NCBI GenBank assembly: GCA_009792885.1
Contig: WMCF01000030.1
Location: 3,512,891 to 3,576,890 of the forward strand
Direction: 5' to 3'
Origin: Eremophila alpestris peregrina
Lineage: Eukaryota; Chordata; Aves; Passeriformes; Alaudidae
DNA length: 64,000 nt
Shown here: positions 53,372-64,000 of the stretch, piece by piece
Layout: each line of letters starts with the position of its first letter
How positions within the stretch are numbered: the first letter of the stretch is position 1
Notes under the pieces: generated by a model
The model's database searches: none
The model's input: only the letters and a program-made list of their open reading frames with translations
Told to the model about the DNA's origin: nothing
Position numbers and translations under genes: made by a program

Positions 53372-54124
53372 TGTTGACCCTGGCTGGATGCCTGGTACCC
53401 ACTGAACCTGCTCTGTCACCCCATTCAGTGACAGGACAGAGGAGAGGAAATATAATGAAAGGTTTTTGCATTGAGATAAGGACAGGGAGAGGTCACTCAC
53501 TGACTACTGTCACTGGCAAAACAGACTCAGCTCGGGGAAATTAATGAGTTTACTGCCAGTCAAAATCTGAGCAGGATAATAATAAATTTTAAAAATGTAA
53601 AAAATACTTTCCCTCACCCCTCCCTTCTTCCTGGGCTCTACCTCCTCCCCCAGTGATGCAGGAGCATGGGGAATGGGATCTACAGTCAGTTCATCACAAG
53701 TTGTTCCTGCCTCTGCTCAGGGACAGGAGTGGTTCCCCTGTCCCATGTGCTGCAGGGGCAGAGCTGTCTCACCATTGTCTGCACAGTGGGCTACAGGGGA
53801 ATCTCAGCTCCAGCAGCACCTCCTGCCCCTCCTTCTCCACTGACCTTGGTTCTGCAGGGCTGTTCTTCTCACATGTTCTTACTCTGCTCTTCTCTGAGCA
53901 CAATTACAACTGCACAGTAACTTTTTTTCCCTTCTTAAATATGTTATCCCAGAAGCTCCACTACTATGTTTCATTGGCTTGGCCTTGGCCAGTATCACAT
54001 CCCTCGTGGAGCTGGCTGACATTGGCTCTGTTGGACATGTGGAGAGCTTCTGCCAGCTTCTCACAGAAGTCATCCTGTAGCACATTCCCCCTCCTCCCCC
54101 CACCAACCCCACGCAAACCCAACA
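53372..54124 (-). mobile_element. Solo LTR of an avian endogenous retrovirus (probably ERVL-like)
   Basis: The plus strand opens TGTTGACCCTGGCTGGATG at 53372 and closes with CGCAAACCCAACA at 54124, giving TG...CA ends on either strand. Between them are stretches I know from passerine LTRs: CAAAACAGACTCAGCTCGGGG near 53516, CTCCTTCTCCACTGACCTTGG near 53828, and CCCTTCTTAAATATGTTATCC near 53930. The LTR's own direction is minus, where ATATTTAAGAAGGG could serve as a TATA-type promoter. It appears shortened internally compared with full family members. No gag, pol or env sequence adjoins it, so it is a solo LTR. The open frame 53653-54171 is LTR sequence, not a gene. No convincing target-site duplication was found. 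The class assignment is from memory. Confidence 0.8.
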
Positions 54125-54904
54125 CAATTAGGAGGTTTGTTTGTCTCCTTAATGCCAACAGCACTGGATGATCTATCCAGTGCTGCAGTCTTAGGGATGG
54201 TTGTTTCAGCTAAAGGAAAGGTGGACTTAGCATCCTCAAAGTGGAAAAATGTCATTTTACCTAAACAGCTGGGAAACTTCTCAATAGCTTTACTGTAAAT
54301 GTGAGAAGGGTTCAGATCTGTAGAGCAAACACAAATTCCTCTATGTATCACACCCTGGGTGAGGTTAGTACCCACTTTTAAGAACTTTCAGCTAAGAAAA
54401 ATACAACTTAATCAGTCCAGAACTACTTTTTCTTTTTTTTTAAGCTAGTTATTATTGTGATTTGAAGGCTTTATTAAGCAAGATCTGACAAAGGGAGATG
54501 GGTCTAGTTTCCCTTATCTTTGGATTTTAAGTAACTGGAATTGCCAGTGCTATTGAGTCATAAATTAATCCCCTACCCTTTCTAAAATCTCAGAAGGAGC
54601 TCATTCTGAACATTGTGTCTGCCTCACTCAGGTGGGATTTTGGTCATAGTTTTACTAAAAAAGGCAAACTTCTAACAAATTACTGAAGTACCAGTAGGAT
54701 CCTGTAGCACAGAATCCTCTTCCAGGACACAGTACTCCCAAATGTTTTGCACGACAAGCTGGATATTTTACCTGCTTGATTTCTTAAGCCCTGGGAGGGG
54801 CTGCTGGAATTAGGGGAAAGAAACCCAAACTTTTGCACAATTAATCTTCCTAGAGTTTTAGAATATAATTTTTGTTTAAAAAGGAACACACTTTATTCTG
54901 TCTG

Positions 54905-54975
54905 CCTTGTTCTCCTGCCTGGGGAGTTGAACCAGATGATTTCCAGCTCCTCCAGCCTTGCCTACTACTTTCTCT
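54905..54975 (+). mobile_element. Possible CR1 3'-end scrap
   Basis: GGGGAGTTGAACCAGATGAT near 54920 followed by TTCCAGCTCCTCCAGCC and CTACTACTTTCT resembles the CR1 3' terminus (GTTGGACCAGATGATCTCC type). It is short and diverged, so the call is weak. Confidence 0.4.
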
Positions 54976-56548
54976 AGTCTCTTTTTTCATCATTTCATTT
55001 ATTCACTCTTCAAGTAAACTACTGGGTAGTGATGCATGAAGCTTTCATTATGATATCCAAAGGTGCACAACTATTTCGTATTACTGGAAAGGACACAGTC
55101 TTGAAGAGCAGTTGAGTAACTTAAAAGTCTAAGCCCCACTTTTAAAAATGACTCAGGCTCTTTGAAAGTCAGTGTTGTAGTGCCTTTCTGCAGGAGATGA
55201 CAGCTTTCAAACATTTCCTCTGATGCAATAAATTGAAAATAAAGGAGGTGTTTTTTTAATAGTAAGCTTTTGAATGAGGAAAGCACTTGGGGGGATACGG
55301 GTGACATTGACTGACTCTCAGACTGTTTCAGTGATTTTGCAGATACATATATTTTTTTACAGAAACAGATTCTAGTGTGACCTTGATTTTATATAAATTG
55401 TGTTACAGATAAAACCATAAAGGAGCAGTTTCAACTTTGATAAATTTCTACTGGCATTATTCAATGCACCCAGGGATAAACATGTACCAAGTTATTTCAG
55501 GGTGAGTATGTGAAAGAACTACTTTCCATGAAAAACTCCATTCTACATACCTACAGTATGCTCTGTAATGGTAGACATAACATGAAGCACTTAGTGCTTT
55601 CATCTTCAAAGCATTCTGCAAACATTAATAGGATAAATTCTCACGAAAGGAGAGCTGATGAAGAAACAGAAATTTCTTGGAGTAGATAGCTTTTGTTGTA
55701 CATCAAATGAACTTTTATAAACTCAACAATTTTGAATTTTTCAATTCATAAAAGACCGCAAAAAGAAAATATTTTACTGCAAGTGTATCTAAATTTAATT
55801 AATGTAATATATTGCAAGGACAAAAGACCTCTAGCAAAGGGTGCTTTATGTCTTCCTGACCTGAAGCTCTGATGCTGCAGGAGGCTAAGACATGTGCACT
55901 GGTCATCAGCACATGTAAGCTTTTATTCATCTTTCAGCATGGACCTGCTTTCTCACCTGAGACACTCAGCTTCACTTCAAGCATTCAGTGTAGCTGCTCT
56001 CACTACCCTCTAGAGACTCACGGCTAATTTTAGCCCCTGAAGAAACTTAAGTTCTAAAAGCAATAGTTCTAAATTTCACCTTAATTACAGACCCAAAATA
56101 GCTGATGCAGATGTCTGCTCTCCTCTGAGGGTGTCTGCTTCTCTGTTTGAAGTGAATTACTTATAGTCTTTCCTCAGACTTTCATGGGTAAAACTGGTGT
56201 GCTTTGGAACTAAGAGCTGTTCTAGACTCCTGGTAAAGACACAATAGACCTGGGGGAAAGCCATTTATGTACAGTCAGAAAATAACCAGCATTAAAAAAG
56301 ACTGATGGCATGGTAGTAATTCAGTATTTAGTTCACTGCCTGAACCCTAGAATATGTTTTCAACTTGCTTGATTCAGATTGGAAATGTGATTAAGAATGC
56401 CTGTTCAATTAAAGAAAGGAAAAAAACCAACAAAACTCAGCCTGATGGAAGAGTCATATTGAACTTGAAAAAAAGCATTTAACTTCTATAATTTTTCAAT
56501 CTCATAAAATTCCAGTTTGGCAAATACCAAAATGAAATGGTTCTTCTG

Positions 56549-56572
56549 TAAAGACACACACACATACACACA
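56549..56572 (+). repeat. Short (CA)n microsatellite
   Basis: About ten CA units interrupted by one TA. Confidence 0.85.
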
Positions 56573-57886
56573 AAATCCAGGAGAAAAGTGCCATCTTTAG
56601 GAGCTGATGGAGAAACTGCAAAACCCTCATATGCTGCAGCATGCACAATTTTTGCTCTGTGTAACCATATAAACCCTGTTTAATGTCACAGAATACTCTC
56701 CAATACTTCTTACCACACCTCAGTGGAGGGCTGGTAACACCGAGCTGTAGTTTTCCCATTCGTTCTTGTCTTCACCACAGTATGATTCCTGCATCTAACA
56801 TGTACTTTTTGGGAGTTTTCCCCTGAGGAAAGGGAGCTAAGCTAACAAGCTACCTTTTCCTAGACACACAGAAAAAAGTTGCAATGGATATGTTTTATTA
56901 TCACCAACAACAATCTAATTAGCTTCACCCTCCTCCACAACTCAGTGAGAACTTATAACAGATACACAATGAAAAACATCAATGGGAAGGGAGTGTAATG
57001 GTGATAGAGACTATATCAAAAAAGGAACATGATTTAAAAGACTAATATACCACATTAAGCTCAGAAGCTGAAGCCTGATCTAAATTCTGGGCTCAATATA
57101 TCCATTTGTCTAATTTCCTCGCTTCTGAAATTAAGCATTATATAAATGTGTCGTAGTGCTCCAGTTGTTCATCTCTTAAGAAATGAAAAGCTCTGAGTCT
57201 CATTCTGCATATTTAAAGAAAAATAAATTGCAGCTGAGAGATATAGGGCTGACTGAAATTGGATTCAGTGTTTATCTAAAGTGGGTCTCCTTTCACCGCA
57301 ACATGGGCAGTATTAGGATACAGCCTACATGGTCCCCCAGCTCCTTCAGTACACTCAATGAGAACAGTGAAAACAGAGCATTTACTAAAGGGGTTTTTGG
57401 GGGGTTTTTTTGATAGTGCAGATTTAGTTTGCACTGTAATATTATAAATTTTGGTGAGGTTTTCCCCATTGTGTGCTACAGCATATTACACAAAATTACT
57501 ATCCGAGTAAAAAAAGCACACTTTTCTGTAACCTCAAGTAACTACAAAGCCTGCTGTAATCACAGCCACTGCTATCCCAGGAACAGCTTATCAGTTCTTA
57601 TGCACACAACTTCATGGGGTCTTCAAGAAAGTGAGAGAGCTTTACAATACTTGGGAGAAACACAGCAGATTTCAATTATTACTGTCAAGATTTACCACAC
57701 TTGTGGTTCTAAACCATTTTTCATTGACACAAGTTATAATGCTTATTAACCAAGTCCTCCTTGCCTGTGCAATGAGCTATGCAATGAGGATGCTTAGGAA
57801 CTTAAGAGTCACAATCTTTCAAAAGAGACCTTGAAATATCTCTTTCACTCACACTGTTGCAGTTTTAGGATTGCAGGGACAGTGAC

Positions 57887-58317
57887 TGTCCTGGTTTGGC
57901 CAGGACGCAGTTAATTTTTTGCAGTAGCCAGGAGGGGGCATGGCTAAATCTCAAAGGTTATTCTATATCATCTCAGGTGATTTTCCAAGGATGAGAGAAG
58001 GGGTCCATCCTAGGTCAGGTAGAGTGGCAGAGGGAGCAGTTGGGTCTTTTTAGGGGCACTTGCATGTAAATAGTTTGTTTCTTGTACTCTAGTATTAGTA
58101 TTGTTGCTCTTGTCGTTGTTCATTTTTAAAAGTCCCATTGCTCTTTCCAGTAAATTGTTCTTATCTCAGCCCATGATCTTTGCCCTTTGAGCCTCCAATT
58201 CCCCTTTCCAACTTGCCACTGGGGGAAGCAGAGGAGGAGGGGGCAGTGAGCAATCCGTGGTTTGAAGTATTTCAGTGGGGACACTAAGTTGGGGAATACC
58301 ACTCCTAAACTGTGACA
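57887..58317 (+). mobile_element. Solo LTR of an avian endogenous retrovirus (probably ERVL-like)
   Basis: The element starts TGTCCTGGTTTGGCCAGGA at 57887 and ends ...CTGTGACA at 58317, with TG...CA termini. Internal matches to a passerine LTR family I remember include GGGGGCATGGCTAAATC near 57935 and CAGTAAATTGTTCTTATCTC near 58150. No retroviral coding sequence follows; the next recognisable DNA is CR1. The five bases before it (GTGAC) and after it (GCAAC) agree at three positions, so a decayed target-site duplication is possible but unproven. It is about 430 bases long. Confidence 0.8.
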
Positions 58318-58371
58318 GCAACAAATTGAACCCATACAGTAGTAGCCACCATCTGAATCTTTATTCCTTGT

Positions 58372-59259
58372 TTTGATCCACCAAGGGCAAATCGTGCTTG
58401 ACAAACCTGGTAACTTCTATGAAAAAGTAAGTGGCTTGGCTGATGAAGGGTGAGCAGGGGGCATTGTCTACCTGGAATTCTTCAAGGCTTTTGACACGGT
58501 CTGCCACCTCCTAGAGAAGCAGATGTGTTGTGGTCTGGACAAGTGGAGCCAAGTGGGGGACAGGCTGCACCCAAAGGGTGCTGACAAATAACTCCTTTTC
58601 AAGCTGACAGCCTGTCACAAGTGGGGACCTCCAGGGGTCAACAATGAGTCCAACGCTGCTTAGTATCTTCATAAGTGATCTGGATGATGGGGTCAAGTGT
58701 ACCCTGACACAGCTTGCTGAGGATATTAAACTGAGTGGGGAAGTGAACACTCCAAAAGGGAGAGCCACCCTGAAGAAAGACCTGGATAGGCTGGAAGAGT
58801 GGGTTAACAAGAACCTTAGGAAACTCAACAAAGACAAGTGTAAGGTCTTGCACCTGTGAAAACTTAATCAAGGAGTGCAGCACAACACTCTACCCAGCAG
58901 GGAAGATGTTTGTGGAAAGAAACCTGGGTTTTCTGGTGGACAAGACATTCCATGAAAGAGTGTGATGCTGCAAAGAAAGCCAAGAGGATGCTGGGTTGCA
59001 TCAAAAGAGGCTTCATCAGCAGAGATAAAGAAGCCATTATCCCACTGTACTCACCACTTGTTAGGCCACACTTGGAATACTGAGGTCACTTTTGGCCCAC
59101 AAAAGAGGTGTAGACAGGTTGGAGAGGGTCCAGAGAAGGGCCACAAAGGATTGAAAAGCCTGCCATGTGAGGAAAAGCTGAGAAAACTGGTTTTGCTCAG
59201 TCTTAAGAAGACTTAGGAGAGACCTTATCACTGTGTTCTAGCATATAAAGGGTGGCTTA

Positions 59260-59294
<35 letters not shown>

Positions 59295-59560
59295 CCATTT
59301 TACAAGAAGTCACATGGAAAAGACATGGGGTAATGGGTATAGCTTACTCCAGGGGAGATTCTAACCAGACACAAGGGGAAAATTTTTCACAATGAGAATG
59401 ATCAGCCATTGAAATAATCCCAGTGAAGAGTTGGATTCTTTAACAGTGGATTGTCTGGAGTGGGTTCTGGGTCATTTTGTCTAGATCATGCTTTTACTGA
59501 GAAAGTTTGGACCAGGTGACTATTGAGATTCCCTTCCAGACTGGCTCTGTATGATTCCAT
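58372..59560 (+). mobile_element. CR1 LINE, 3' 1.2 kb including part of reverse transcriptase (defective)
   Basis: A 5'-truncated CR1 begins near the GKSCLTNL-like segment of the reverse transcriptase (CAAGGGCAAATCGTGCTTGA near 58381) and runs through the palm region to the 3' untranslated end (TTCCCTTCCAGACTGG, ATGATTCC near 59552). Translated pieces show decay. Motif A reads LEFFKAFDTV, with Glu where the catalytic Asp is expected. The metal-binding ADD of motif C reads AED in the open frame 58644-58859. The reading frame is broken, so no active protein is made. A 31-base A run interrupts the 3' part at 59261-59291. It starts about 55 bases after the solo LTR. Confidence 0.92.
59261..59291 (+). 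repeat. Poly(A) run of 31 inside a CR1
   Basis: Thirty-one consecutive A bases lie within the CR1 3' region where, as I remember it, related copies have a mixed A-rich sequence (TACAAAGAGG type). CR1 sequence continues on both sides, so this is an internal expansion or an inserted A tract, not the CR1 tail. Confidence 0.95.
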
Positions 59561-60280
59561 AACTTTGCCTAACTCCCTCCTTTTCCCAGGGGCTCTTGTC
59601 TGTCAGACATACAATGCACACACTCTGATCCACCTCTCACTGCGTTGTGTGCAGGCAAGCAGCTCTCTCTTTTCAAGAACTTTCAGACGTGTTAATTGAA
59701 ATGCACCACTTCAGTATTTGTTGGTTTTGAATCCGTTTCAAGTATAAACCTACACTTCTTGGAACAACATAAATATAAGAAATACTGTTTTATCACCTCA
59801 CATCTTGTTAGCAATCAAAGCTCTGTAGAAATTAAATTACAGTAGCTCATAAACCCTGTATTGAAGTGAACAGCTCTTCTTTGAATGTAAAAATACAGAG
59901 ATACCATTACTGGCAATAATTGTCTGATTTTTGGCCACTCTATAGAGATGCAGAGAAATCTCTTGGCTTCTCAGGATGCCTTTGGCCCTCCTGACACTGC
60001 TTCACTTTTAGAAACATCAACATTTAGAAACCCTGGTCACCAGCAAGGACATTTCATTGTAGAGGGGCTGTGAAGAGTTGCATGTAAAACTGAATATCAA
60101 AAAACTGCTGGGTGGGAGTAAATAAGAAATTTCTGCTCGTGCCCAGCTCCCTAGGGATGCTTGCAATTAAATAAAAGAAGACTTAAGAGACAGATCAAAA
60201 CCACAATCCTAGTTTTCCTCACTGCTCAATTGTTAGCTTTCACCTTAGTTCTGCCTACCTGGTTTTTTTCCCCCTTGAAT
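59561..60280. other. Spacer between two CR1 copies, no gene seen
   Basis: No coding frame, RNA or repeat was recognised in this roughly 700-base interval. Confidence 0.6.
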
Positions 60281-61290
60281 GATTGCTGGGCACTACTGAA
60301 AACAGCCTGGTACCTTCTTCTTGACACCTGCCTTTGAGATACTTATACACATTCATGAGCCCCTTGTCTGAGTTTTCTCTTCTCTAGACTGAACAGGCCC
60401 AGCTCCCACAGTCTCTCCTTATACAAGAGGGGCTCCAGACCCCTCATCATCTTTGTGACCCCTCACTGGACTCTCTCCAGTAGCTCCTTGTCTTTCTTGT
60501 ACTGAGGAGACCAGAATTCAACACAATATTCCAGATATGGCCTCAGCAGGGCCACATGGAAGAGCAGGATCACCTCTCTCGACCTGCTGGCCACACTCCT
60601 CCCAATGTTCCCCAAGATACTATTGGCCCTCCTGGCTGCAAGGACACTGCCAGCTCATGGTCAGATTGTCATTCCCTGATACTCCCAGGTCCTTCCCTGC
60701 AGAGCTGCTCTGTAGGAGGTCAGCCCCCAGCCTGTGCTGGTACTTGGGGCTATTTCTCTCCAGGTACAGGACCCCACAGTTGGTCTTGTTGAAGTTCATT
60801 AGGTTTCTCTCTGCCCAAGGTCCCACTGAATGGCAGCACAGCCATCAGGAGTATCAGACACTGCCCCAGTCTCATATTGTCAGCAAACCTGCTGAGGGTA
60901 CATTCTATCCCTTCGTTCAGCTAGCTCACTGATATGCAAGTTGAATAAGACTGGACCCATTATTGATCCCTGGGGAGTGCCACAGACTACAGGCCTCCAG
61001 CTGGATTCTGCTCCATTGATCATGACCCTCTGAGCACTGTTGGTTCTTGATCCACCTCACATTCCTCACATCCCACATTTCCTGCCTGACCTACAAGGAT
61101 GTTATGGGAGACAGTGCCAAAAGCCTTGCAAAAGTCAAGGAAAACAACATCCACTGCTCTCCCCTCATCAACCCATCCTGCCATGCCATCATAGAAGGCT
61201 ATGAGATTGGTCAAGCATGATTTCCCTGTGGTGAATCCATGCTGGCTACACCTGATGACCTTCTTTTCTTTTGCATGCACAAGCCAGCAG
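60281..61290 (-). mobile_element. CR1 LINE fragment with reverse-transcriptase remnant, lacking its 3' end
   Basis: Read on the minus strand, the element runs from the fingers of the reverse transcriptase (SQHGFTTGKSCLTNL in the frame 61020-61421) through motif A, where AFD has become AFG, and on to the conserved region giving the plus-strand words CTTCTCTAGACTGAACAGGC near 60380, CTCCAGTAGCTCC near 60475 and CTCTCGACCTGCTGGCC near 60575. Frames are broken, with a further remnant at 60620-60826. Recognition stops near 60281 at TGCTGGGCACTACTGAAAAC, so the usual 3' untranslated end and tail are absent. That is unusual for CR1, which is normally 5'-truncated only. It is in the opposite orientation to the CR1 at 58372. 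Confidence 0.92.
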
Positions 61291-64000
61291 GACTCTGTCA
61301 GTGCATGGCCATCGTGCATTTGTGCAAGTATTTCCAGGTCTGCTGAGAAACTGGAGCCACTTCTGCTGCCATACAACCCTTTTCTATCTGCAAGTAATTC
61401 CAGCAGAAATCCAAAAAGCACCTCAATTCTTCTCTAGAGACACACAGAGGTATAAAAAAGTATCCTTTTCTTTTGAGCCCCTATTTCATTACCCTCTATC
61501 CAAGACTTCAATATCTTTTGCCCATTTTCAGTTCATCAACAACAGTTCTTGTAAAACATCCTTTCAAAATTCTTAAGTCCTAATAGAAAGTTGTAATTTT
61601 GTAGATTATATCAATGATTTTAAGTTCTAGGACTATTTTCTGAAAATTAGACTTCCCCCTGGTTTTATATTTTTAAACAATAAGAAATTATTTAGAAATA
61701 GATGCACTCTATCCCAGAGGCTATTTCTGGAATTGTAGATCCTACCTTGGCAGAGAACTCCAAACAAAGAGGAAACAGCCTGCAGAAGCAGAAAAAGCAG
61801 AATTCTAGAAATAATCTGCTGCTTCCTGCATTGCCTGTAACAAATCCCACTACAACATAGCAGCCTCAAAACAACACCCACTGCTAAATGGGCAAAAGTC
61901 TATCCCAAATGAATGCTGGCATTGAATTAAGGTGTCTTAATTAGAGTTGTAGCTATCCCTGTAATGATGGAAAAAGATGGTTCAAGGGGATGATTCAGTT
62001 AATTTAAAACCTGAGTCACTTTCTGGAACAGTATATTTTTCTCCACTGCATAAGAAGGAACATTGCCTTAAATTAGGTAAGTCAGCTGCGTGCTAAATTT
62101 AAATGGGATGAATGTTAGCCAAAACCCCCATCTGCATTAAGTAGCTGGGCCAATATCCAGCTCATCTCCTTCTTTAGGAACTGATAGACTAGAATACACT
62201 GGGGCATCAAACTGATGATACAAAGACATGTAAATACCTGCACAGGGCCTACCAACCTCTTCTTTCACAGGACTCGTGTATGATTTCTGCTGCTGCCCAG
62301 GAAAAGAATAGTCAAAGTTTTCCTAAGTAAATAATTACAGATACCAAAGGCAGAGAATAACAGAAGCAATGTTTTTGTAACTGCAACGGAAGGCCATAGA
62401 ATTATGTAAATGATAACTAATTTCCAGGGAAAAAAAAAGTATAAAGTATTTCTGTATCAGATAAAAACATTTGCCTCTGTATGTCCGATCTTCATCTCAA
62501 TTTGACAGGACTGCAAACCTTCATTGGCTGCTTTGTGCATAAAACTGATCTGCTGAAACTTTCCCCCACTAAGTCTCATTTTCCAGGAAAGAAGATGCGG
62601 ATAAAAGAAAGATAGAAAAGCATCCACAGTAATTACTTTAAAAGAGAAACACAGAAAAACACTCTGGGAAAACAGACTTTCCACAAGCTGAGGATATGCT
62701 ACTCTGTGTTCAGCTACTAACATGTAATTAAGGCATTGTCTCTGTAGCAACAAGCAGAATGGGAATCTTCCTGAGCAAGGAGAGGCCTGTTTACACCTTT
62801 TCTTATTCACAGTCAGCTTTTGCTTGTGGTTGTATATTTTTTTATGGTTCAATATTTACAAAAAGACTACAAAATTAAAAGAGATCCCACAGTTACAGAA
62901 GACAACATAATTATAAGGGTCAACTTGATAAGACATATAATCTTCAGAAACCTGCAGGTTTGCCTAATAAAATATTTATATCAGTCACCATAGGACACCA
63001 AGTGAAAGCAATGGAAATGAATTCCTCAGGTGTAACTTTTCAGTATATGTGAAATGTCAAAGAAATATTGTATTTGGTAAGATTTTCCGAGGAAGACAGT
63101 ATTTTTCTCTTTTTCTTCCTTACTTGACATAATTGCAAATTAAGTTAGCACTCTCTCTGAGGCATATTGATTTATTTCTTATTTTACTGTCAAGGGACTG
63201 TTGTTTGCATACTCCACATATATACAGTGGCTCATAAATTTTTGTAAAATAAGTAATCTCTATAGTTTTAAGATCAATACAAGCAAAATACAGCTACAAG
63301 CAAAGTTCAATGTGCACAGTGGAGAACACTTATTTTTGTGCAACCATGGGACAGCTGCAAGAGAAACAGAATAATGAAACCATGCATTTAAGTTTAAAGT
63401 TTTAGTGAAATACTAAGGATCTACTTTCAAATTTAGATTTTGAATTTAACCCTATATATATATTTTAAATATCTCAGGATCAACTCTTCAAAACTGAAAA
63501 TACTAGTAAAAAGATGAAAGAAAATAAAGATAACAGGACTACCCAAAAAACATGGTAGGGAAGAAGTACCAGTATCAAGCATGGACCTGAGAATAGATAC
63601 ATCACTTTTAGGGAAAGGCAGGAAATAAACAAGCAGTGAAGCCAAGCAAAAGCTATTTCTAAAAACTATATCAAAGTAACTAAGCATCAGGTTGTAAAAT
63701 TGCATTGAAAGCACTTGCTGCAGTATCTAATACAGCAGCATCTGTTTTCTTGCAATAATACTATGGCATTGAAGGCAAACAGGAGCTTCTGACTCCTCTG
63801 TTCAAGTGTGCTAGCAGAAACCAAATTTTGGGGTCTACTTTTGAAAAGCCAGACTTCCAGCTATGTATGACCATATTGAAAGAAATTACAGAGAAATTTC
63901 TGAGAGGAATAGTTCATAAAGAGTTTATTGCAGAGGGATGCAACAAAACAAAGGAGTAATTTAAAACCAGTATTTGGCTTATGAGAATTTTAAAGACTGA
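61291..64000. other. Unannotated AT-rich DNA, no gene seen
   Basis: No supported gene, RNA or interspersed repeat. The open frame 62457-62852 on the minus strand (131 codons) has no recognised domain. A short TA-repeat stretch lies at about 63454-63463. Confidence 0.6.

Larger units (their letters stand above)
54125..57886. other. Non-coding DNA between the two LTRs, no gene seen
   Basis: No coding frame was recognised. A possible CR1 scrap lies at 54905-54975, a short CA microsatellite at 56549-56572, and a G/T tract at 57388-57412. Confidence 0.55.

Noticed and set aside
53653..54171. 172-codon open frame on the plus strand
   Set aside because: It lies almost entirely inside the solo LTR and runs antisense to it; it is repeat sequence.
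62457..62852. 131-codon minus-strand frame
   Set aside because: No domain, and low-complexity AT-rich flanks.
1..64000. CRISPR arrays, operons, phage or bacterial mobile systems, tRNA and rRNA genes
   Set aside because: No regularly spaced repeats, ribosome-binding-site-led gene clusters or tRNA B-box-like GGTTCGA contexts were seen; the repeats present are vertebrate retroelements.

Overview
The window reads as nuclear DNA of a bird, most likely a passerine. It is AT-rich with long intergenic stretches and has no prokaryotic gene organisation. Its recognisable repeats are CR1 LINE fragments, the dominant avian non-LTR retrotransposon, and two solo LTRs that match, from memory, LTR families common in songbird genomes. 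The organism call rests on those repeats; no host gene was recognised.

No multi-exon protein gene can be supported. Nearly all open frames are short, lack coding character and overlap frames on the other strand. The one stretch that looks like a real coding exon is on the minus strand at 49028-49203. It has a plausible splice acceptor, a compositionally convincing peptide and retained CpGs, but the gene was not identified. The window therefore looks like a gene desert or the inside of a very large intron.

Layout. 1-780 is plain AT-rich DNA. 780-1340 is GC-richer, motif-dense sequence that looks like a conserved regulatory element and contains a small palindrome around a CpG-dense core. 1.3-16.8 kb is unannotated apart from a CR1 tail (7218-7575) and simple repeats. 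At 16796-16866 lies a near-perfect 28-bp inverted repeat with a 15-nt loop, which could fold like a microRNA precursor. 17-37 kb is unannotated apart from small CR1 remnants (17660, 32320) and low-complexity tracts. 37.2-38.4 kb holds two further enhancer-like segments. 39551-39613 is a perfect 27-bp duplication. 42-46 kb has two CR1 fragments, a CA/TA microsatellite cluster and a possible regulatory block near 45 kb. 49-50.3 kb has the candidate exon and another homeodomain-site-rich block. 53.4-61.3 kb is a repeat-rich segment: a minus-strand solo LTR, a CR1 scrap, a plus-strand solo LTR directly followed by a 1.2-kb CR1 with a 31-base A tract, and a minus-strand CR1 lacking its 3' end. 61.3-64 kb shows nothing recognisable.

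The genes do not work together as a system here. The biology worth checking is cis-regulatory (candidate conserved elements), one possible small-RNA hairpin and one orphan exon. Conservation and family names are judged by eye and from memory, without alignment.
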